The notes under the pieces: generated by a model
What the model was told of the DNA's origin: nothing
The model's input: the letters and a program-made list of their open reading frames with translations, nothing else
The model's database searches: none
Shown: positions 15,439 through 24,043 of the stretch, in pieces
How the letters are laid out: each line of letters opens with the position of its first letter
How positions within the stretch are numbered: the first letter of the stretch is position 1
Position numbers and translations under genes: made by a program
From: JABJMC01 sp964473745
GTDB taxonomy: Bacteria > Patescibacteriota > Gracilibacteria > UBA1369 > UBA12473
Length of the DNA: 47,340 nucleotides
Reading direction: 5' to 3'
Assembly (NCBI GenBank): GCA_964473745.1
Contig: CAYYQE010000010.1
Coordinates: 1 to 47,340 of the forward strand

Positions 15439-16758
15439 ATGAAACCAAACATAAACCACCTAATCACCGAACTTTACAGCGCTGACCCCTCCTTAAAAGA
15501 GCACGAAAAAGTTTTAAAACCCATCCTTAAAGAATTAATCGCTGCTCGCCCCAACGTTGCCATCGACAAACAATTCAAAGCCAAACTCCACGAAGAGGTT
15601 TGGGAACAAATCGAAGCAGTTCAACAAAACCCGGGACGCTTTAGCTTTCCCAAGTGGGCCTATGCTTTTGGCGGAGCAGCCCTAACCGCAATCATTATTG
15701 TTCCGGCCTTTCTTGTAAATTTCAGCGGCAACGTTGATACCATGGGAGAAGAGCCCCTCAACTATGAAGGCAAAGGCGGAGGCGGGATGCGGGCTACTTC
15801 CGACGCAATCGAAGAAGACGAGGACTACGCGGCCATGATTTATCCCGGCGATTATTCTTACACCACTTTCACCTATGCCTACCAAGGTGACACTATTGAA
15901 CTAGACGAAAATCCCGTTGAAATTTTCACTCACAAAATTTTCGACAACACCGCCACCCAAGTAAATAACTGGCTGGACGACCTAGACCTGGGGCTTATCG
16001 ATTTAGGAGCTTTCGAAGAATTCAAAATGTCTTACTTAACCATCGAGCCCGAAGACGATGTTGGATATTCTGTGAATTTTGATTATGCCAATAGCATGAT
16101 CAGCCTTTCCTACTGGGACGCCAACTCCTGGGAAAGAGAATGGGATTATTCCAGTTCAGGGAAAACAATGTCCACCACCGAAGCCCTCCAAATTGCTGAA
16201 GATTTCATTCAAAAACACAATTTAGACTTAAGTGATTTCGGCGACCCACTTGTAGATGGTCAAGAAGTCTACGATGGTTATGTTCAATCTTATATGACGG
16301 TTATTTATCCTATTGAACAAAATGGCCTCACTCTATACGGATCCTGGGGCTCACCAGAAGGAATTACCATTACCATCTCGATCGACGATGAACGCGTCGA
16401 CAGCCTTTGGGGGCTTTCACCACAAAACTATCAAGCCTCTTATTACGATCCTATCACCGACGAAACTCTTGTCATCGAAACCGCTGAACAAGGTGGCTAC
16501 AATGGTTATATCGACCTTTACGCTGACAATGTCGTTGAACTTGACCTCGGCACTCCATTTGAAGGTCTTACCAAAATCTATGACTATGACGGCGACGAAT
16601 ATTTAGAACGACTGGTCCCAGCCTTAATTTTCCCGGTCACTGAATATCACGAAGACAACTACACCGACTATATTGTAGTGCCCCTTGTCGAAGAATTCCT
16701 AGGCGACGAATATCCAGACACGCCTGTTCAAATTATGGAAGAAGAGGCCGTGGGTTAG
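15439..16758 (+). CDS. membrane-anchored anti-sigma-like protein with large extracytoplasmic domain
   Basis: Putative anti-sigma factor for the ECF sigma gene 6 bp upstream. Residues 1-70 are cytoplasmic and helical, with the LKPILKELIAARPNVAIDKQFKAKLHEEV pattern split around residue 40. A single TM follows (WAYAFGGAALTAIIIVPAFL, about 75-94). About 340 residues outside include a Gly-rich linker (GKGGGGM) and repeated acidic, tyrosine-rich strands (PGDYSYTTFTYAYQGD, DLYADNVVELDLG, DYDGDEYLERLVPALIFPVT). I see no zinc-binding HxxxCxxC anti-sigma motif, so the role rests on position and topology. The sensor domain is unrecognised; it may perceive envelope stress. The stop overlaps the convergent gene by 4 bp. 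Confidence 0.7.
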   Translation: MKPNINHLITELYSADPSLKEHEKVLKPILKELIAARPNVAIDKQFKAKLHEEVWEQIEAVQQNPGRFSFPKWAYAFGGAALTAIIIVPAFLVNFSGNVDTMGEEPLNYEGKGGGGMRATSDAIEEDEDYAAMIYPGDYSYTTFTYAYQGDTIELDENPVEIFTHKIFDNTATQVNNWLDDLDLGLIDLGAFEEFKMSYLTIEPEDDVGYSVNFDYANSMISLSYWDANSWEREWDYSSSGKTMSTTEALQIAEDFIQKHNLDLSDFGDPLVDGQEVYDGYVQSYMTVIYPIEQNGLTLYGSWGSPEGITITISIDDERVDSLWGLSPQNYQASYYDPITDETLVIETAEQGGYNGYIDLYADNVVELDLGTPFEGLTKIYDYDGDEYLERLVPALIFPVTEYHEDNYTDYIVVPLVEEFLGDEYPDTPVQIMEEEAVG

Positions 16759-18275
16759 AAAATTAAACTTCCTAAGTCATCCCACAAACTGTAGAGCTTC
16801 CCGTCTTTATGAAGAATTGTAAACTTCTGGGTATCTTGTAAACCTTTTGAATTCATACAATCATCATCCACAATCGTAGAAATTCGTCCTTGCACACTAT
16901 AAACAATCGCTCCAAAAGGCAGCCTACAAACCGGCCGACCATATTGTTGAATATATCGATTAATTTGCTCCATCAAATCCTCATCAAAAAGATGATTTTC
17001 AATCCATTGATCCTGCGGCGTGTTATCACCGCTCGTATACAAACGACGAAAAGTAAGCTGATCAACTCCCATGCCCTTAATCCGTTTCATAAACGCATCC
17101 ACCCCTTCATCAAAAAACTTATGGCAAGAATCATTCAAATTCACACAAAGACGCACATTAATGCCCGCCTCTTTTAAGCGATCAATTGTATCTTGAACAT
17201 CAATTTTCACCTTTTCGGGAGTTCTATTAATCGCGGTATTTTCATCACTATCTAAACTTGAAATTGAAAGCGCAAAAGTTTTCACCCCAATTCGCTTAAG
17301 TAAAGCTAATTTTTCATCTGTTAAACCGACTCCCGACGATTGAATTTCGATCTTTTTAAAAGGACTAGGCAAAGACTGATTAATTTGATTAAAAAACTCC
17401 AAAAACAATTTATTCGAAAGAGGCTCACCATCGCCGGTCAAAACAATTGTATCCACATCCTTATCACGCACCCATTCCATTCTTTCCCGATAAGCTCTCT
17501 CGACCTCCCTTCTCTTAACCTCATCTTTAAACACCGCCTTCAAGTTTTTACGATGCATATCCGAAACACAAAACTCACACTTATTCGGACAACCTCCCGG
17601 CACCACCAACGACATACTCTGATACTCACTACGCACCGGAATAATATGAAGATCTCGTTCTTGATCTTTTTGCAACTCTACCTCGGCCAATTGAAAAGCT
17701 AATTTTGAAGGAAGACTCCCTAAAGTTTGTAATAACTCACTGTTAAATTCTCTAACTTCAGTTCGAATATCATCATTCAAAATCCCGAGTCCAGCCACTT
17801 GATCATGCAAAGCTTCAATATCTGTTCCCATAGGCAACCGAACCTTAGCCAAAGCAATCTGAGTTTGTTCGGTGCTTCCCCCCGGAGAATTAAAATTCTG
17901 ATCACCAATATCAAAAACTTGCACATCACGAATCCAATCTGGATCCAAAGTTGTTTTTTGAAGCAAAGCTTGTTGAGCAACTTGCAAAGCAGTTTTACCT
18001 TTCTCAGCCATTACCGCCGGAAACTCCACCAACTCTCCAGATGATCCAACTCTATATTGCTCCGAAACCAAAGTATGAAGTTTTCCATCATGCTCAAAAA
18101 TAGGCACCGTTAAAACGGTATCTCCACGAACTAAACAAGCTAATTCACTATCGTCTGGCCCGGTTGAAGCGGCTAACGCCATCTCATGTCCAGAGCCCTC
18201 GCCATAAGTACGTAATGTCTCTACTGTTCGACCATCAGCTTGTTGTGCTTCGATCCATTCTGGTAATCCAGGCAT
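16755..18275 (-). CDS. radical SAM protein fused to a degenerate Nudix-like domain
   Basis: Two-domain, 506 residues. The N-terminal about 170 residues resemble a Nudix hydrolase (DTVLTVPIFEHDGKLHTLVS EQYR, then GELVEFPAV). But the Nudix box GX5EX7REUXEEXGU has decayed: REL/EE positions read QQALLQKTTL, so it is probably non-catalytic and may bind a nucleotide-like ligand. The C-terminal domain is a radical SAM core with GGCPNKCEFC (Cys 229, 233, 236), then TGDGEPLSN near 283 (SAM-binding GGE-like), IQSSGVGL and FALSISSLD strands, and a late cysteine pair (CRLPFG, DDDCMNSKG). The start ATG has a TTATT-type leader and no SD. A histidine-phosphatase-like gene lies 22 bp upstream on the same strand, so both may serve one nucleotide/cofactor pathway, which is inference. 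Confidence 0.75.
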   Translation of the reverse strand: MPGLPEWIEAQQADGRTVETLRTYGEGSGHEMALAASTGPDDSELACLVRGDTVLTVPIFEHDGKLHTLVSEQYRVGSSGELVEFPAVMAEKGKTALQVAQQALLQKTTLDPDWIRDVQVFDIGDQNFNSPGGSTEQTQIALAKVRLPMGTDIEALHDQVAGLGILNDDIRTEVREFNSELLQTLGSLPSKLAFQLAEVELQKDQERDLHIIPVRSEYQSMSLVVPGGCPNKCEFCVSDMHRKNLKAVFKDEVKRREVERAYRERMEWVRDKDVDTIVLTGDGEPLSNKLFLEFFNQINQSLPSPFKKIEIQSSGVGLTDEKLALLKRIGVKTFALSISSLDSDENTAINRTPEKVKIDVQDTIDRLKEAGINVRLCVNLNDSCHKFFDEGVDAFMKRIKGMGVDQLTFRRLYTSGDNTPQDQWIENHLFDEDLMEQINRYIQQYGRPVCRLPFGAIVYSVQGRISTIVDDDCMNSKGLQDTQKFTILHKDGKLYSLWDDLGSLIF

Positions 18276-18297
18276 AATAAAAAAATTAAAGGGTAGA

Positions 18298-19233
18298 TTA
18301 AGCGGCCTCTGGCATTTGCGCCAAGACCATATTTATTTCGTTAGGGTCAGCAATAATTCGGCCAGCTCGCTGACCAGGTTGACCACGATAAATTGTAAGA
18401 CTTCCGTTAGTTGGACGATTTTCTGGTAAATTTTCTTCCAAATATCGCTCTCGATCCCATCTTTCCAAAATCATTCTTTTCGCCAAAATCCCCAAGTGAT
18501 GCTCAATACATAACACATTCTCGGGTTGATTAACCGCCTCCAAGCCAAGTGTCTTGGCAATTTTAAGTCGTGTATTCCAACCATGACGCTCCATAAACTC
18601 CACTAAATGATCCTCTAAAACGCGCGGCGTACCACCATGTTTACGAACCACACTCCCCAAAAAGCTCCTTATTCTATTAGCAGTCAAATCTAACGGACTT
18701 TCCCCCGCCTCATTTCTAAATTCAAACTGTGTTTGGTGTTTATAAAGCAACGCGTATTCCGGATTCAAAACACAATAAACTCGATAATCACGAAACATTC
18801 CACGCATTCCATGCTCCTGCTCGCGCAAACGATGATCAAAAACTGTTTGAATATTACCAAGCTCTGGCCAACCTTCTATAAAACCCTGGTGCGTTCGGCG
18901 TGTTCGTTTATAAGGTGAAACATAAACTATATCTGGCTCTTGAATTACTCCCGGTAATTCCGCTCCAATCGCCACGGCATGCTTGTAACCAGCCTCGGTT
19001 ATCTCAGTATCATAATCCGTCACATCCGACATCACATGAGGGACTAGCTTCTCCGCCATCCGTCCTAACTCAGGACTTGGAAAATCTTTAAAATTATCCT
19101 TATTCAAACGCTCAAACTCTCTATCAAAAAGCTCCGCAAACTCAACATAACCCGGAATTTCTTTAGGGTTAAATACGTTATACTCAGATTGCACATGTCG
19201 CGCTAAAGCTAATTCATTGGGCCACTGTTGCAT
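18298..19233 (-). CDS. histidine phosphatase (phosphoglycerate mutase-like) superfamily protein
   Basis: A phosphoesterase-type protein with the RHG-family active site in variant form: LARHVQSEYN near 10-19 (catalytic His after Arg, G replaced by V), VSPYKRTRRTHQGF near 104 (phosphate-binding Ser/Arg-Thr), LREQEHGMRG near 134 (Glu acid) and CIEHHLGILA near 240 (second His). The family's four catalytic elements are thus present, so activity is plausible. Inserted segments make it longer (311) than ordinary cofactor-dependent mutases. It is probably cytoplasmic, with no signal. It is in the same direction as, and just upstream of, the Nudix-like/radical SAM gene. Substrate unknown. Confidence 0.8.
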   Translation of the reverse strand: MQQWPNELALARHVQSEYNVFNPKEIPGYVEFAELFDREFERLNKDNFKDFPSPELGRMAEKLVPHVMSDVTDYDTEITEAGYKHAVAIGAELPGVIQEPDIVYVSPYKRTRRTHQGFIEGWPELGNIQTVFDHRLREQEHGMRGMFRDYRVYCVLNPEYALLYKHQTQFEFRNEAGESPLDLTANRIRSFLGSVVRKHGGTPRVLEDHLVEFMERHGWNTRLKIAKTLGLEAVNQPENVLCIEHHLGILAKRMILERWDRERYLEENLPENRPTNGSLTIYRGQPGQRAGRIIADPNEINMVLAQMPEAA

Positions 19234-19269
19234 AAGGCAAAATTAAGGCCCAAAATTAAATCACATTAT

Positions 19270-19917
19270 TCAACTTTCGTCAACCAGTAAATAAAGTGTA
19301 TCAAACGCCAGTCGTGCATCTTTTTGGGCCACAAACACTATTAACTCGGTGTAAGTAGAAGTCGCCTCCACAATATTAATCCCCTGTAACGTAATCTGTT
19401 GAATTACATAATAAAGAAACCCCGGAATTTCCGCATATTTTTCGTCAAAATAAATACTAATAGCGGCCACCGGAGCAGTTACATTTTTAGGTTTAGTACG
19501 AATTTTTTCCTGAATTTGCTCCGAAAGCTCATTGTCCACAATCAAAGTTAGCTCCTGCGCCCCACGATTCAGGGTCAAAAAATGATCTTTCCCGATATCC
19601 TGAGCCAAAATTTTATTTATAGCCACCGTGATAGCTGGTGTCCGATCATAAGTTATTACCCCTAAACTAGCGTGAAGCGTTAGATTGTCAGAACGAAATT
19701 TAGACTCCTCGGGAGTGATTTTTTGAAGATTTTTTTGTAAACGCGAAAGTTGCATCATAATAGATCCGCGCGAAACCTCTTTTTTGGCGCGAAGTTCAAT
19801 CATGGGATGAAGAAACTCCGCAGTGCGCGAAAGATTCAAAAGCCCATGATGCATCCCAAACCGAAGTAATGGATTGCGATTAATAAGGGTCTGAATAACT
19901 TGGCTTAAAGCGATCAT
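19270..19917 (-). CDS. ACT-domain-like regulatory protein
   Basis: A 215-residue protein with N-terminal helical region (LSQVIQTLINRNPLLRFGMH; SRGSIMMQLSRLQKNLQKI looks like a winged-helix-type segment) and C-terminal ACT-like ligand-binding folds. One spans about 80-135 (NLTLHASLGVITYDRTPAITV), the second about 145-212 (VAAISIYFDEKYAEIPGFLY, then QGINIVEATSTYTELIVFVA), which matches the strand-helix pattern of aspartokinase-type ACT modules. It may be a small-molecule-responsive regulator. An 18-bp palindrome overlaps its start codon, in keeping with autoregulation. No SD. 36 bp upstream of the phosphatase-like gene on the same strand. Confidence 0.65.
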   Translation of the reverse strand: MIALSQVIQTLINRNPLLRFGMHHGLLNLSRTAEFLHPMIELRAKKEVSRGSIMMQLSRLQKNLQKITPEESKFRSDNLTLHASLGVITYDRTPAITVAINKILAQDIGKDHFLTLNRGAQELTLIVDNELSEQIQEKIRTKPKNVTAPVAAISIYFDEKYAEIPGFLYYVIQQITLQGINIVEATSTYTELIVFVAQKDARLAFDTLYLLVDES

Positions 19918-19933
19918 GTTATAAATATAACAT
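19916..19933. promoter_or_regulatory. palindrome overlapping the ACT-like gene start
   Basis: ATGTTATA-AA-TATAACAT, two 8-bp arms with a 2-nt centre, whose one end is the start codon (19915-19917 on the minus strand). It could be an operator for the gene's own product or a translation-blocking helix. The A/T-rich composition lowers certainty. Confidence 0.4.
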
Positions 19934-20032
19934 TTTTTGTTAAATTTTTAAAGTTTTTTCTATTTCTTGGACAAGTCCACACCTAAACAAGTATATAAAA
20001 ACTAGATTTTAGCAAATTAAACACCCCACAAA

Positions 20033-20968
20033 ATGAACCTCAATTCAATTCACAATTTGGACCAAAGAGAATCTCCCCACTTTAACATTTTAGAAGTTAA
20101 AGACTGGCAATGCACCAAACAAGGAGCTCGCTCAGTTGCCGCCTTCTTGCAACCTAAAAAAACCACTAGCCCAGCTGACCATTCTGTCACCTGCTGCTTA
20201 TACCCAAAAGATAGCGAAGGCCACAATTATCTTTACGAATTATCACCGCAACTCGGCTGTACTGTTGATTGTAGCTTCTGCGGGTGTGGAGACTTTGTTT
20301 GCAATTTAGGGGCGGACGAAGTCGTAGAGCAAATGGAAATACTTGAAGAAGAGGCTCAACAAAGAGGGGTTAATTTACCAGAAAATTCACAAATAAATTT
20401 TAGTGATGGTGGTGAAATCCTACTTAACCCAGAATGTTTAGAAATATTAAGAAGGGTTACCTTACATCAACAAAGCCCGGTTAAAATTTCTACCACTCTC
20501 CCAGACACCAATCTCTCTCGGCGCAATCTAGTATCAATCTTAAACGCTAGCGAACACTATGAACCACGTCTTAAATTACAAGTTTCTTTATTTTCTACTG
20601 ATCCAGAAATCAGACAAAACGCCAGTCGCATCCCTTTATTTTCATTCCAAGATTTAAGAGCTTTGGGTGAAGAGGCACAAAGACTCCATCCCGACGGACG
20701 TTGCATTACTCTTACCTTCACCCTAACTTCAGACTCTCACTGCGATCCTTCTGATATTATCGCCGAGCTACCACCAGATCTTTTTGTAATCAGATTACAT
20801 CCCTACAAACCAAATCGCATTGAGGGAATTACAACTATCCCCGTAGAAAGACTAAGAGAATTAGAAAACGCTTTTGTGACTGCCGGCTATTTTGTGATTT
20901 GTGATGAATACGACGAATTTGAAGCTCAGCAATTAATTTTCGGCGGAACGAATGCTCACTCTACATAA
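20033..20968 (+). CDS. RlmN-like radical SAM protein
   Basis: Radical SAM enzyme with CxxxCxxC at GCTVDCSFCGCGD (Cys 76, 80, 83), preceded by LSPQLG as in RlmN (SQVGC). Other RlmN-like blocks follow in order: NFSDGGEILLNPECL (GMGEPLLN position), KISTTLPD, LKLQVSLFSTDPEIRQ (AISLHA position), RCITLTFTLTSD and VIRLHPYKPNRIEG (NLIPFNP position). RlmN/Cfr methylate A2503 of 23S rRNA and need two more cysteines, one near the C-terminus; here no C-terminal Cys lines up clearly (a Cys lies in VICDEYDEFE near residue 295), so a different substrate is likely. The 311 length is slightly short. Leader without SD. The following formyltransferase-like gene overlaps its end by 17 bp. Confidence 0.75.
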   Translation: MNLNSIHNLDQRESPHFNILEVKDWQCTKQGARSVAAFLQPKKTTSPADHSVTCCLYPKDSEGHNYLYELSPQLGCTVDCSFCGCGDFVCNLGADEVVEQMEILEEEAQQRGVNLPENSQINFSDGGEILLNPECLEILRRVTLHQQSPVKISTTLPDTNLSRRNLVSILNASEHYEPRLKLQVSLFSTDPEIRQNASRIPLFSFQDLRALGEEAQRLHPDGRCITLTFTLTSDSHCDPSDIIAELPPDLFVIRLHPYKPNRIEGITTIPVERLRELENAFVTAGYFVICDEYDEFEAQQLIFGGTNAHST

Positions 20969-22013
20969 ATTAACCCAACTTAAAATGGCTCCCCAAAGAC
21001 AACTTCAAACTTTTGCTCCGCGCGCCTCCCTACCTAGACCGCGCAATAACCCTCCTTTAAACATTGCAATTCTAACTTCCCTTCGCGATATTCACCGCGA
21101 AGACCGTAATGGTCAACAGCTCAACCTGCGTGGTGAAGACGTTTATATGATGGGCATCCCCGAGGCGTTAATTCATGCTCTTAATGGTGATCGTCAAAGG
21201 TTGCACAATTGGATCCAAGGCGTCGGCCTTCTCAACCGAGAAATCATTGGCCCTGACTATTTTGATGCCATAGAGCGTCGCATTCTCCAAATCGGAGATG
21301 AACTCCGCCATCGCTTCCGCGTAACAGGATTAATTTTTGATGATGCCCCTCACGACCTACATCCCAGCCGCGGCCAACCTTTCCCTATGGATCCGCACGC
21401 TCCAGACTGGATTTTTCCCCAAAACCTGCGCACCTCAAATGACGAATTATTCACCAGTAACACCGCCCATATTCCTTCTGAATTTCGGCGCCTTCCGCTC
21501 CGAATGCGCGACGAACGAGCCACCGAAAAATCCAACTTTGAGCAACAAATCCACCAAGTTGCTATTGAACAAATGGACGCTGATGTCCTACTTTCTGATC
21601 ATTTAATGGTTATTTTAGGCGACCTTCTGGCCGAACCATATGATCTTCGTGGTCGACTCCTAAACATCCATCCCGCTATTACTGACCGCACCGACCCCGA
21701 CTGTTTCCGCGGTGATACTCCAACCGCCGATGCCATTGCTGCAGCCCAAGAGCGCGAAGTACACACTGGTTCAACCTTCCACTTTATTGATGAGGGCATT
21801 GATACTGGCCCCGCTATTGCCCGCCTCAAACCAACCCCAGTTTTGGCCACTGACGAACCACAAGAACTCCGTCATCGCAATTATTTAACAAAAGTTCTGG
21901 TCGCCTTAGAAGGCCTAGGTCATTACTACGATCGTCTATACACAACTTTTCGCCCTGGAGATGGTCAGCATTTAACCCGTTCAACCCATGATTTATCCTT
22001 ACGCACTGCTTAA
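20952..22013 (+). CDS. formyltransferase-fold protein
   Basis: A member of the formyl_transf_N fold (PurN/Fmt-like, uses 10-formyltetrahydrofolate). The diagnostic C-terminal half has ADVLLSDHLMVILGDLL, then LNIHPAITDRTDP with the catalytic Asn-x-His, a GDTPTADAIAAA helix, and HTGSTFHFIDEGIDTGPAIA with the catalytic Asp of the DTGP motif. The N-terminal half (MMGIPEAL, NWIQGVGLLNRE, GLIFDDAP) contains a long insertion compared with PurN. It lacks the C-terminal tRNA-binding domain of Fmt. Start: ATG at 20952 overlaps the upstream gene; ATG at 20985 is an alternative that removes 11 residues. It forms an overlapping trio with the RlmN-like and M23 genes, so a joint modification pathway is inferred; the acceptor is unknown. 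Confidence 0.75.
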   Translation: MLTLHKLTQLKMAPQRQLQTFAPRASLPRPRNNPPLNIAILTSLRDIHREDRNGQQLNLRGEDVYMMGIPEALIHALNGDRQRLHNWIQGVGLLNREIIGPDYFDAIERRILQIGDELRHRFRVTGLIFDDAPHDLHPSRGQPFPMDPHAPDWIFPQNLRTSNDELFTSNTAHIPSEFRRLPLRMRDERATEKSNFEQQIHQVAIEQMDADVLLSDHLMVILGDLLAEPYDLRGRLLNIHPAITDRTDPDCFRGDTPTADAIAAAQEREVHTGSTFHFIDEGIDTGPAIARLKPTPVLATDEPQELRHRNYLTKVLVALEGLGHYYDRLYTTFRPGDGQHLTRSTHDLSLRTA

Positions 22014-22644
22014 TCGCCACACCGAAATTTTCCCACTTTTTGGAGACCAACTTGAAGGCGAACCCTATATTTTTGATCTTTCTTCAAATAATCCCCGCAC
22101 TCTCGAAATGGACCCTTCTAATTTCGACAACTTTCAACAAATGATTTTTGAAGAATTAGAAGAAAACAATTATTCGTGGGGAATTGGCCGTTATTTAGAA
22201 GAACGCGCCAACATTCTGCGCGACTATCCCCAAATGATCGCTGAAAATCGCATTTATCACCTGGGATTAGATATTATGGTGCCGCCTGATTTCACTCTTT
22301 ATGCGCCCTTAGACGCCACGGTTTACGAGGTTGGGAAAGAAGAAGGTCACGGCAATTACGGAGGTTACGTAATTCTGCAACACGAGGGACCTTTTTACTC
22401 CTTTTACGGACATTTAAATAGCGAACATCAAATTCGCGCTGGCGAAACACTCCCCGCCGGTGAACCATTCGCCTCCATTGGACACGGGCATGACAGTGGA
22501 GGCTGGTTCACCCACACGCATCTTCAAATTCTTACTCAAAAAGCAATCGACGAGGGCCGATCACATCAAGGATATATTAGCGGGGACGAAATCGCTCAAA
22601 CGGAATTACTGTTCGGGAACCCTCACCTTCTATTGCGCTGGTGA
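21988..22644 (+). CDS. M23 (LytM-type) metallopeptidase-like protein
   Basis: Zinc endopeptidase fold: YHLGLDIMVPPDFTLYAPLD (HxxxD near residue 92, first zinc ligands), GNYGGYVILQHE, FYSFYGHLN, then THTHLQIL with the HxH motif near 171-173. All expected ligands are present. It has 218 residues but no signal peptide and no membrane anchor, unlike peptidoglycan-cleaving relatives, so either a cytoplasmic substrate or a non-classical exit is implied. Overlaps the end of the formyltransferase-like gene by 26 bp, and its own 3' end overlaps the convergent gene 22577-23152 by 68 bp. No independent ribosome site; likely coupled translation. Confidence 0.8.
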   Translation: MIYPYALLNRHTEIFPLFGDQLEGEPYIFDLSSNNPRTLEMDPSNFDNFQQMIFEELEENNYSWGIGRYLEERANILRDYPQMIAENRIYHLGLDIMVPPDFTLYAPLDATVYEVGKEEGHGNYGGYVILQHEGPFYSFYGHLNSEHQIRAGETLPAGEPFASIGHGHDSGGWFTHTHLQILTQKAIDEGRSHQGYISGDEIAQTELLFGNPHLLLRW

Positions 22645-23152
22645 TGGCATGATCAAGATTTTCCTGTCGAGCTACGTGCGAAGCAGCTTCTTCTTGCTCT
22701 TCGGGAGATACTCCAATCTCCAAATAATCAACTAAAAGTTCTCGTAAATTTCCCCGATGAACAACAATCAAACTCGTAATCTGAATTTTTCTAAGACCAT
22801 GATCTCGTTCTGGACTATATATCCTCGGTTTTGCGTCTCTATAAACCGCCTGATACTCAACATCTAATCCTAAATAACTCCGTAAATTCTCCACAATTTC
22901 TGCAAACGGATCTAAATCACGAGGATCAACTCCATTTCCTTCGAACAACGCTAAGGCTTTCCCAAATTTAGTTTGCGGATCATCAAAACCACCACGTCCA
23001 AAAAGTTTCCTTTCTACCCCAGCGCCCTCCCCCAGACGATGAGTCGTAGCGCCAGCCTCATCAGAAATATAGGCCTCAACTTCATCTTGATCAGCGTATT
23101 CAATTAAACCCTCTGCAAAATCCGCACCAAGATCTGTAGCAAAATCACTCAT
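22577..23152 (-). CDS. uncharacterised acidic protein
   Basis: 191 residues, no recognised family. N-terminal part acidic (DLGADFAEGLIEYADQDEVE), middle with KALALFEGNGVDPRDLDPFA and strands VEYQAVYRDAKPRIYSPERD and KIQITSLIVVHRGN, then an acidic helix and a basic tail (FERFRPR). No signal or membrane segment. Its last 22 codons overlap the end of the M23 gene on the opposite strand (22577-22644), so the two genes share coding DNA. A/T-rich leader with no SD. Alternative reading: a truncated gene whose natural end was lost, but the frame is intact with host-like codon use. Confidence 0.65.
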   Translation of the reverse strand: MSDFATDLGADFAEGLIEYADQDEVEAYISDEAGATTHRLGEGAGVERKLFGRGGFDDPQTKFGKALALFEGNGVDPRDLDPFAEIVENLRSYLGLDVEYQAVYRDAKPRIYSPERDHGLRKIQITSLIVVHRGNLRELLVDYLEIGVSPEEQEEAASHVARQENLDHAITSAIEGEGSRTVIPFERFRPR

Positions 23153-23242
23153 TTAAATAATTTAAAAAACTCAGCAACAACTTATAACAGCCTAATCAAA
23201 GCTTGTCAAGAGGCCACTCCTTATCAACCACCTTACAAACCC

Positions 23243-23271
23243 TTGACTTATTTAGGTAAATGTGATATTAT
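23243..23271 (+). promoter_or_regulatory. sigma-70-type promoter for the 242-residue gene
   Basis: TTGACT (23243-23248), 17-nt spacer, TATTAT (23266-23271), 28 bp before the ATG at 23300, giving a leader of about 20 nt with no SD. Same hexamers as the promoter at 688. Confidence 0.7.
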
Positions 23272-23299
23272 TAAACCTTAAAAAATAACCATCTAAATT

Positions 23300-24028
23300 A
23301 TGTCTCCTGAAACAAATTCCAACCCAGATCGATTCTCTGACGATTTACTACAACATGGAGCCGAAACTATCGAAGCGGCCATGGATCTATCAGAAGAAGA
23401 ATATCTCGGAACAGAAGATGCTCAATCTATAGAAGATTTCAGCACTAACCTACCTACTAGACAAAAAGAAACCTCATCTTCAGAAGAGCGAGACCGCAAT
23501 CGCGCCCTAAGAGATGAAGTTAATCCTTTTGCATTAGAGGTACTCTCAGAGATGTTTGGAGAAAACGTCACTGACGCAGCTCAACTCGAAACATTTGAAC
23601 AAATTGCCGCTAATCAACTACGTCGTCCAGGTAGTCAAACTCACACAATTTTAGGCGACGCCATGGTCCTAGCTCGCGGAGGCGATACAGAGGGTACTAA
23701 AGAAAAATTAGTTGAAATGTATGAAGAAATTGAAGTCGCCTACCAACGAAAAATTGGACAAGGTGGAATCGAAGGACATTCAGTTACGGATGCAGCGGAA
23801 GTTGCGGCTCCTCGAGAACAAGTACAACAAAGAATGCGCCAAGCTGCTGCTGGTGGAGATGAAGGAAGAGTCAAAGATAAAGCCTACTGGGATAAATTCT
23901 TCGGGAAAGGAGGAGGCCCCCGAGGCACTGGTAATGAAACCATTTGGCAACCAGACGACACTGTCCGAGACCCGTATTATCACAAGAAAAAAGGTGGAGA
24001 AATTGACACTAGGCGTGACAAAAATTAA
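23300..24028 (+). CDS. uncharacterised hydrophilic protein
   Basis: 242 residues, no recognised domain, strongly hydrophilic. An acidic, probably disordered N-terminus (LSEEEYLGTEDAQSIEDFS) leads to a helical middle (NPFALEVLSEMFGENVTDAA; GDTEGTKEKLVEMYEEIE) and a Gly-rich, basic C-terminus (GKGGGPRGTGNETIW; YHKKKGGEIDTRRDKN). It starts at the ATG 28 bp after a consensus promoter. It is single, between two minus-strand genes. A similar acidic/helical style recurs in the 191- and 721-residue proteins, but I cannot align them. Confidence 0.7.
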   Translation: MSPETNSNPDRFSDDLLQHGAETIEAAMDLSEEEYLGTEDAQSIEDFSTNLPTRQKETSSSEERDRNRALRDEVNPFALEVLSEMFGENVTDAAQLETFEQIAANQLRRPGSQTHTILGDAMVLARGGDTEGTKEKLVEMYEEIEVAYQRKIGQGGIEGHSVTDAAEVAAPREQVQQRMRQAAAGGDEGRVKDKAYWDKFFGKGGGPRGTGNETIWQPDDTVRDPYYHKKKGGEIDTRRDKN

Positions 24029-24043
24029 GCCGGGGGCATTTTT

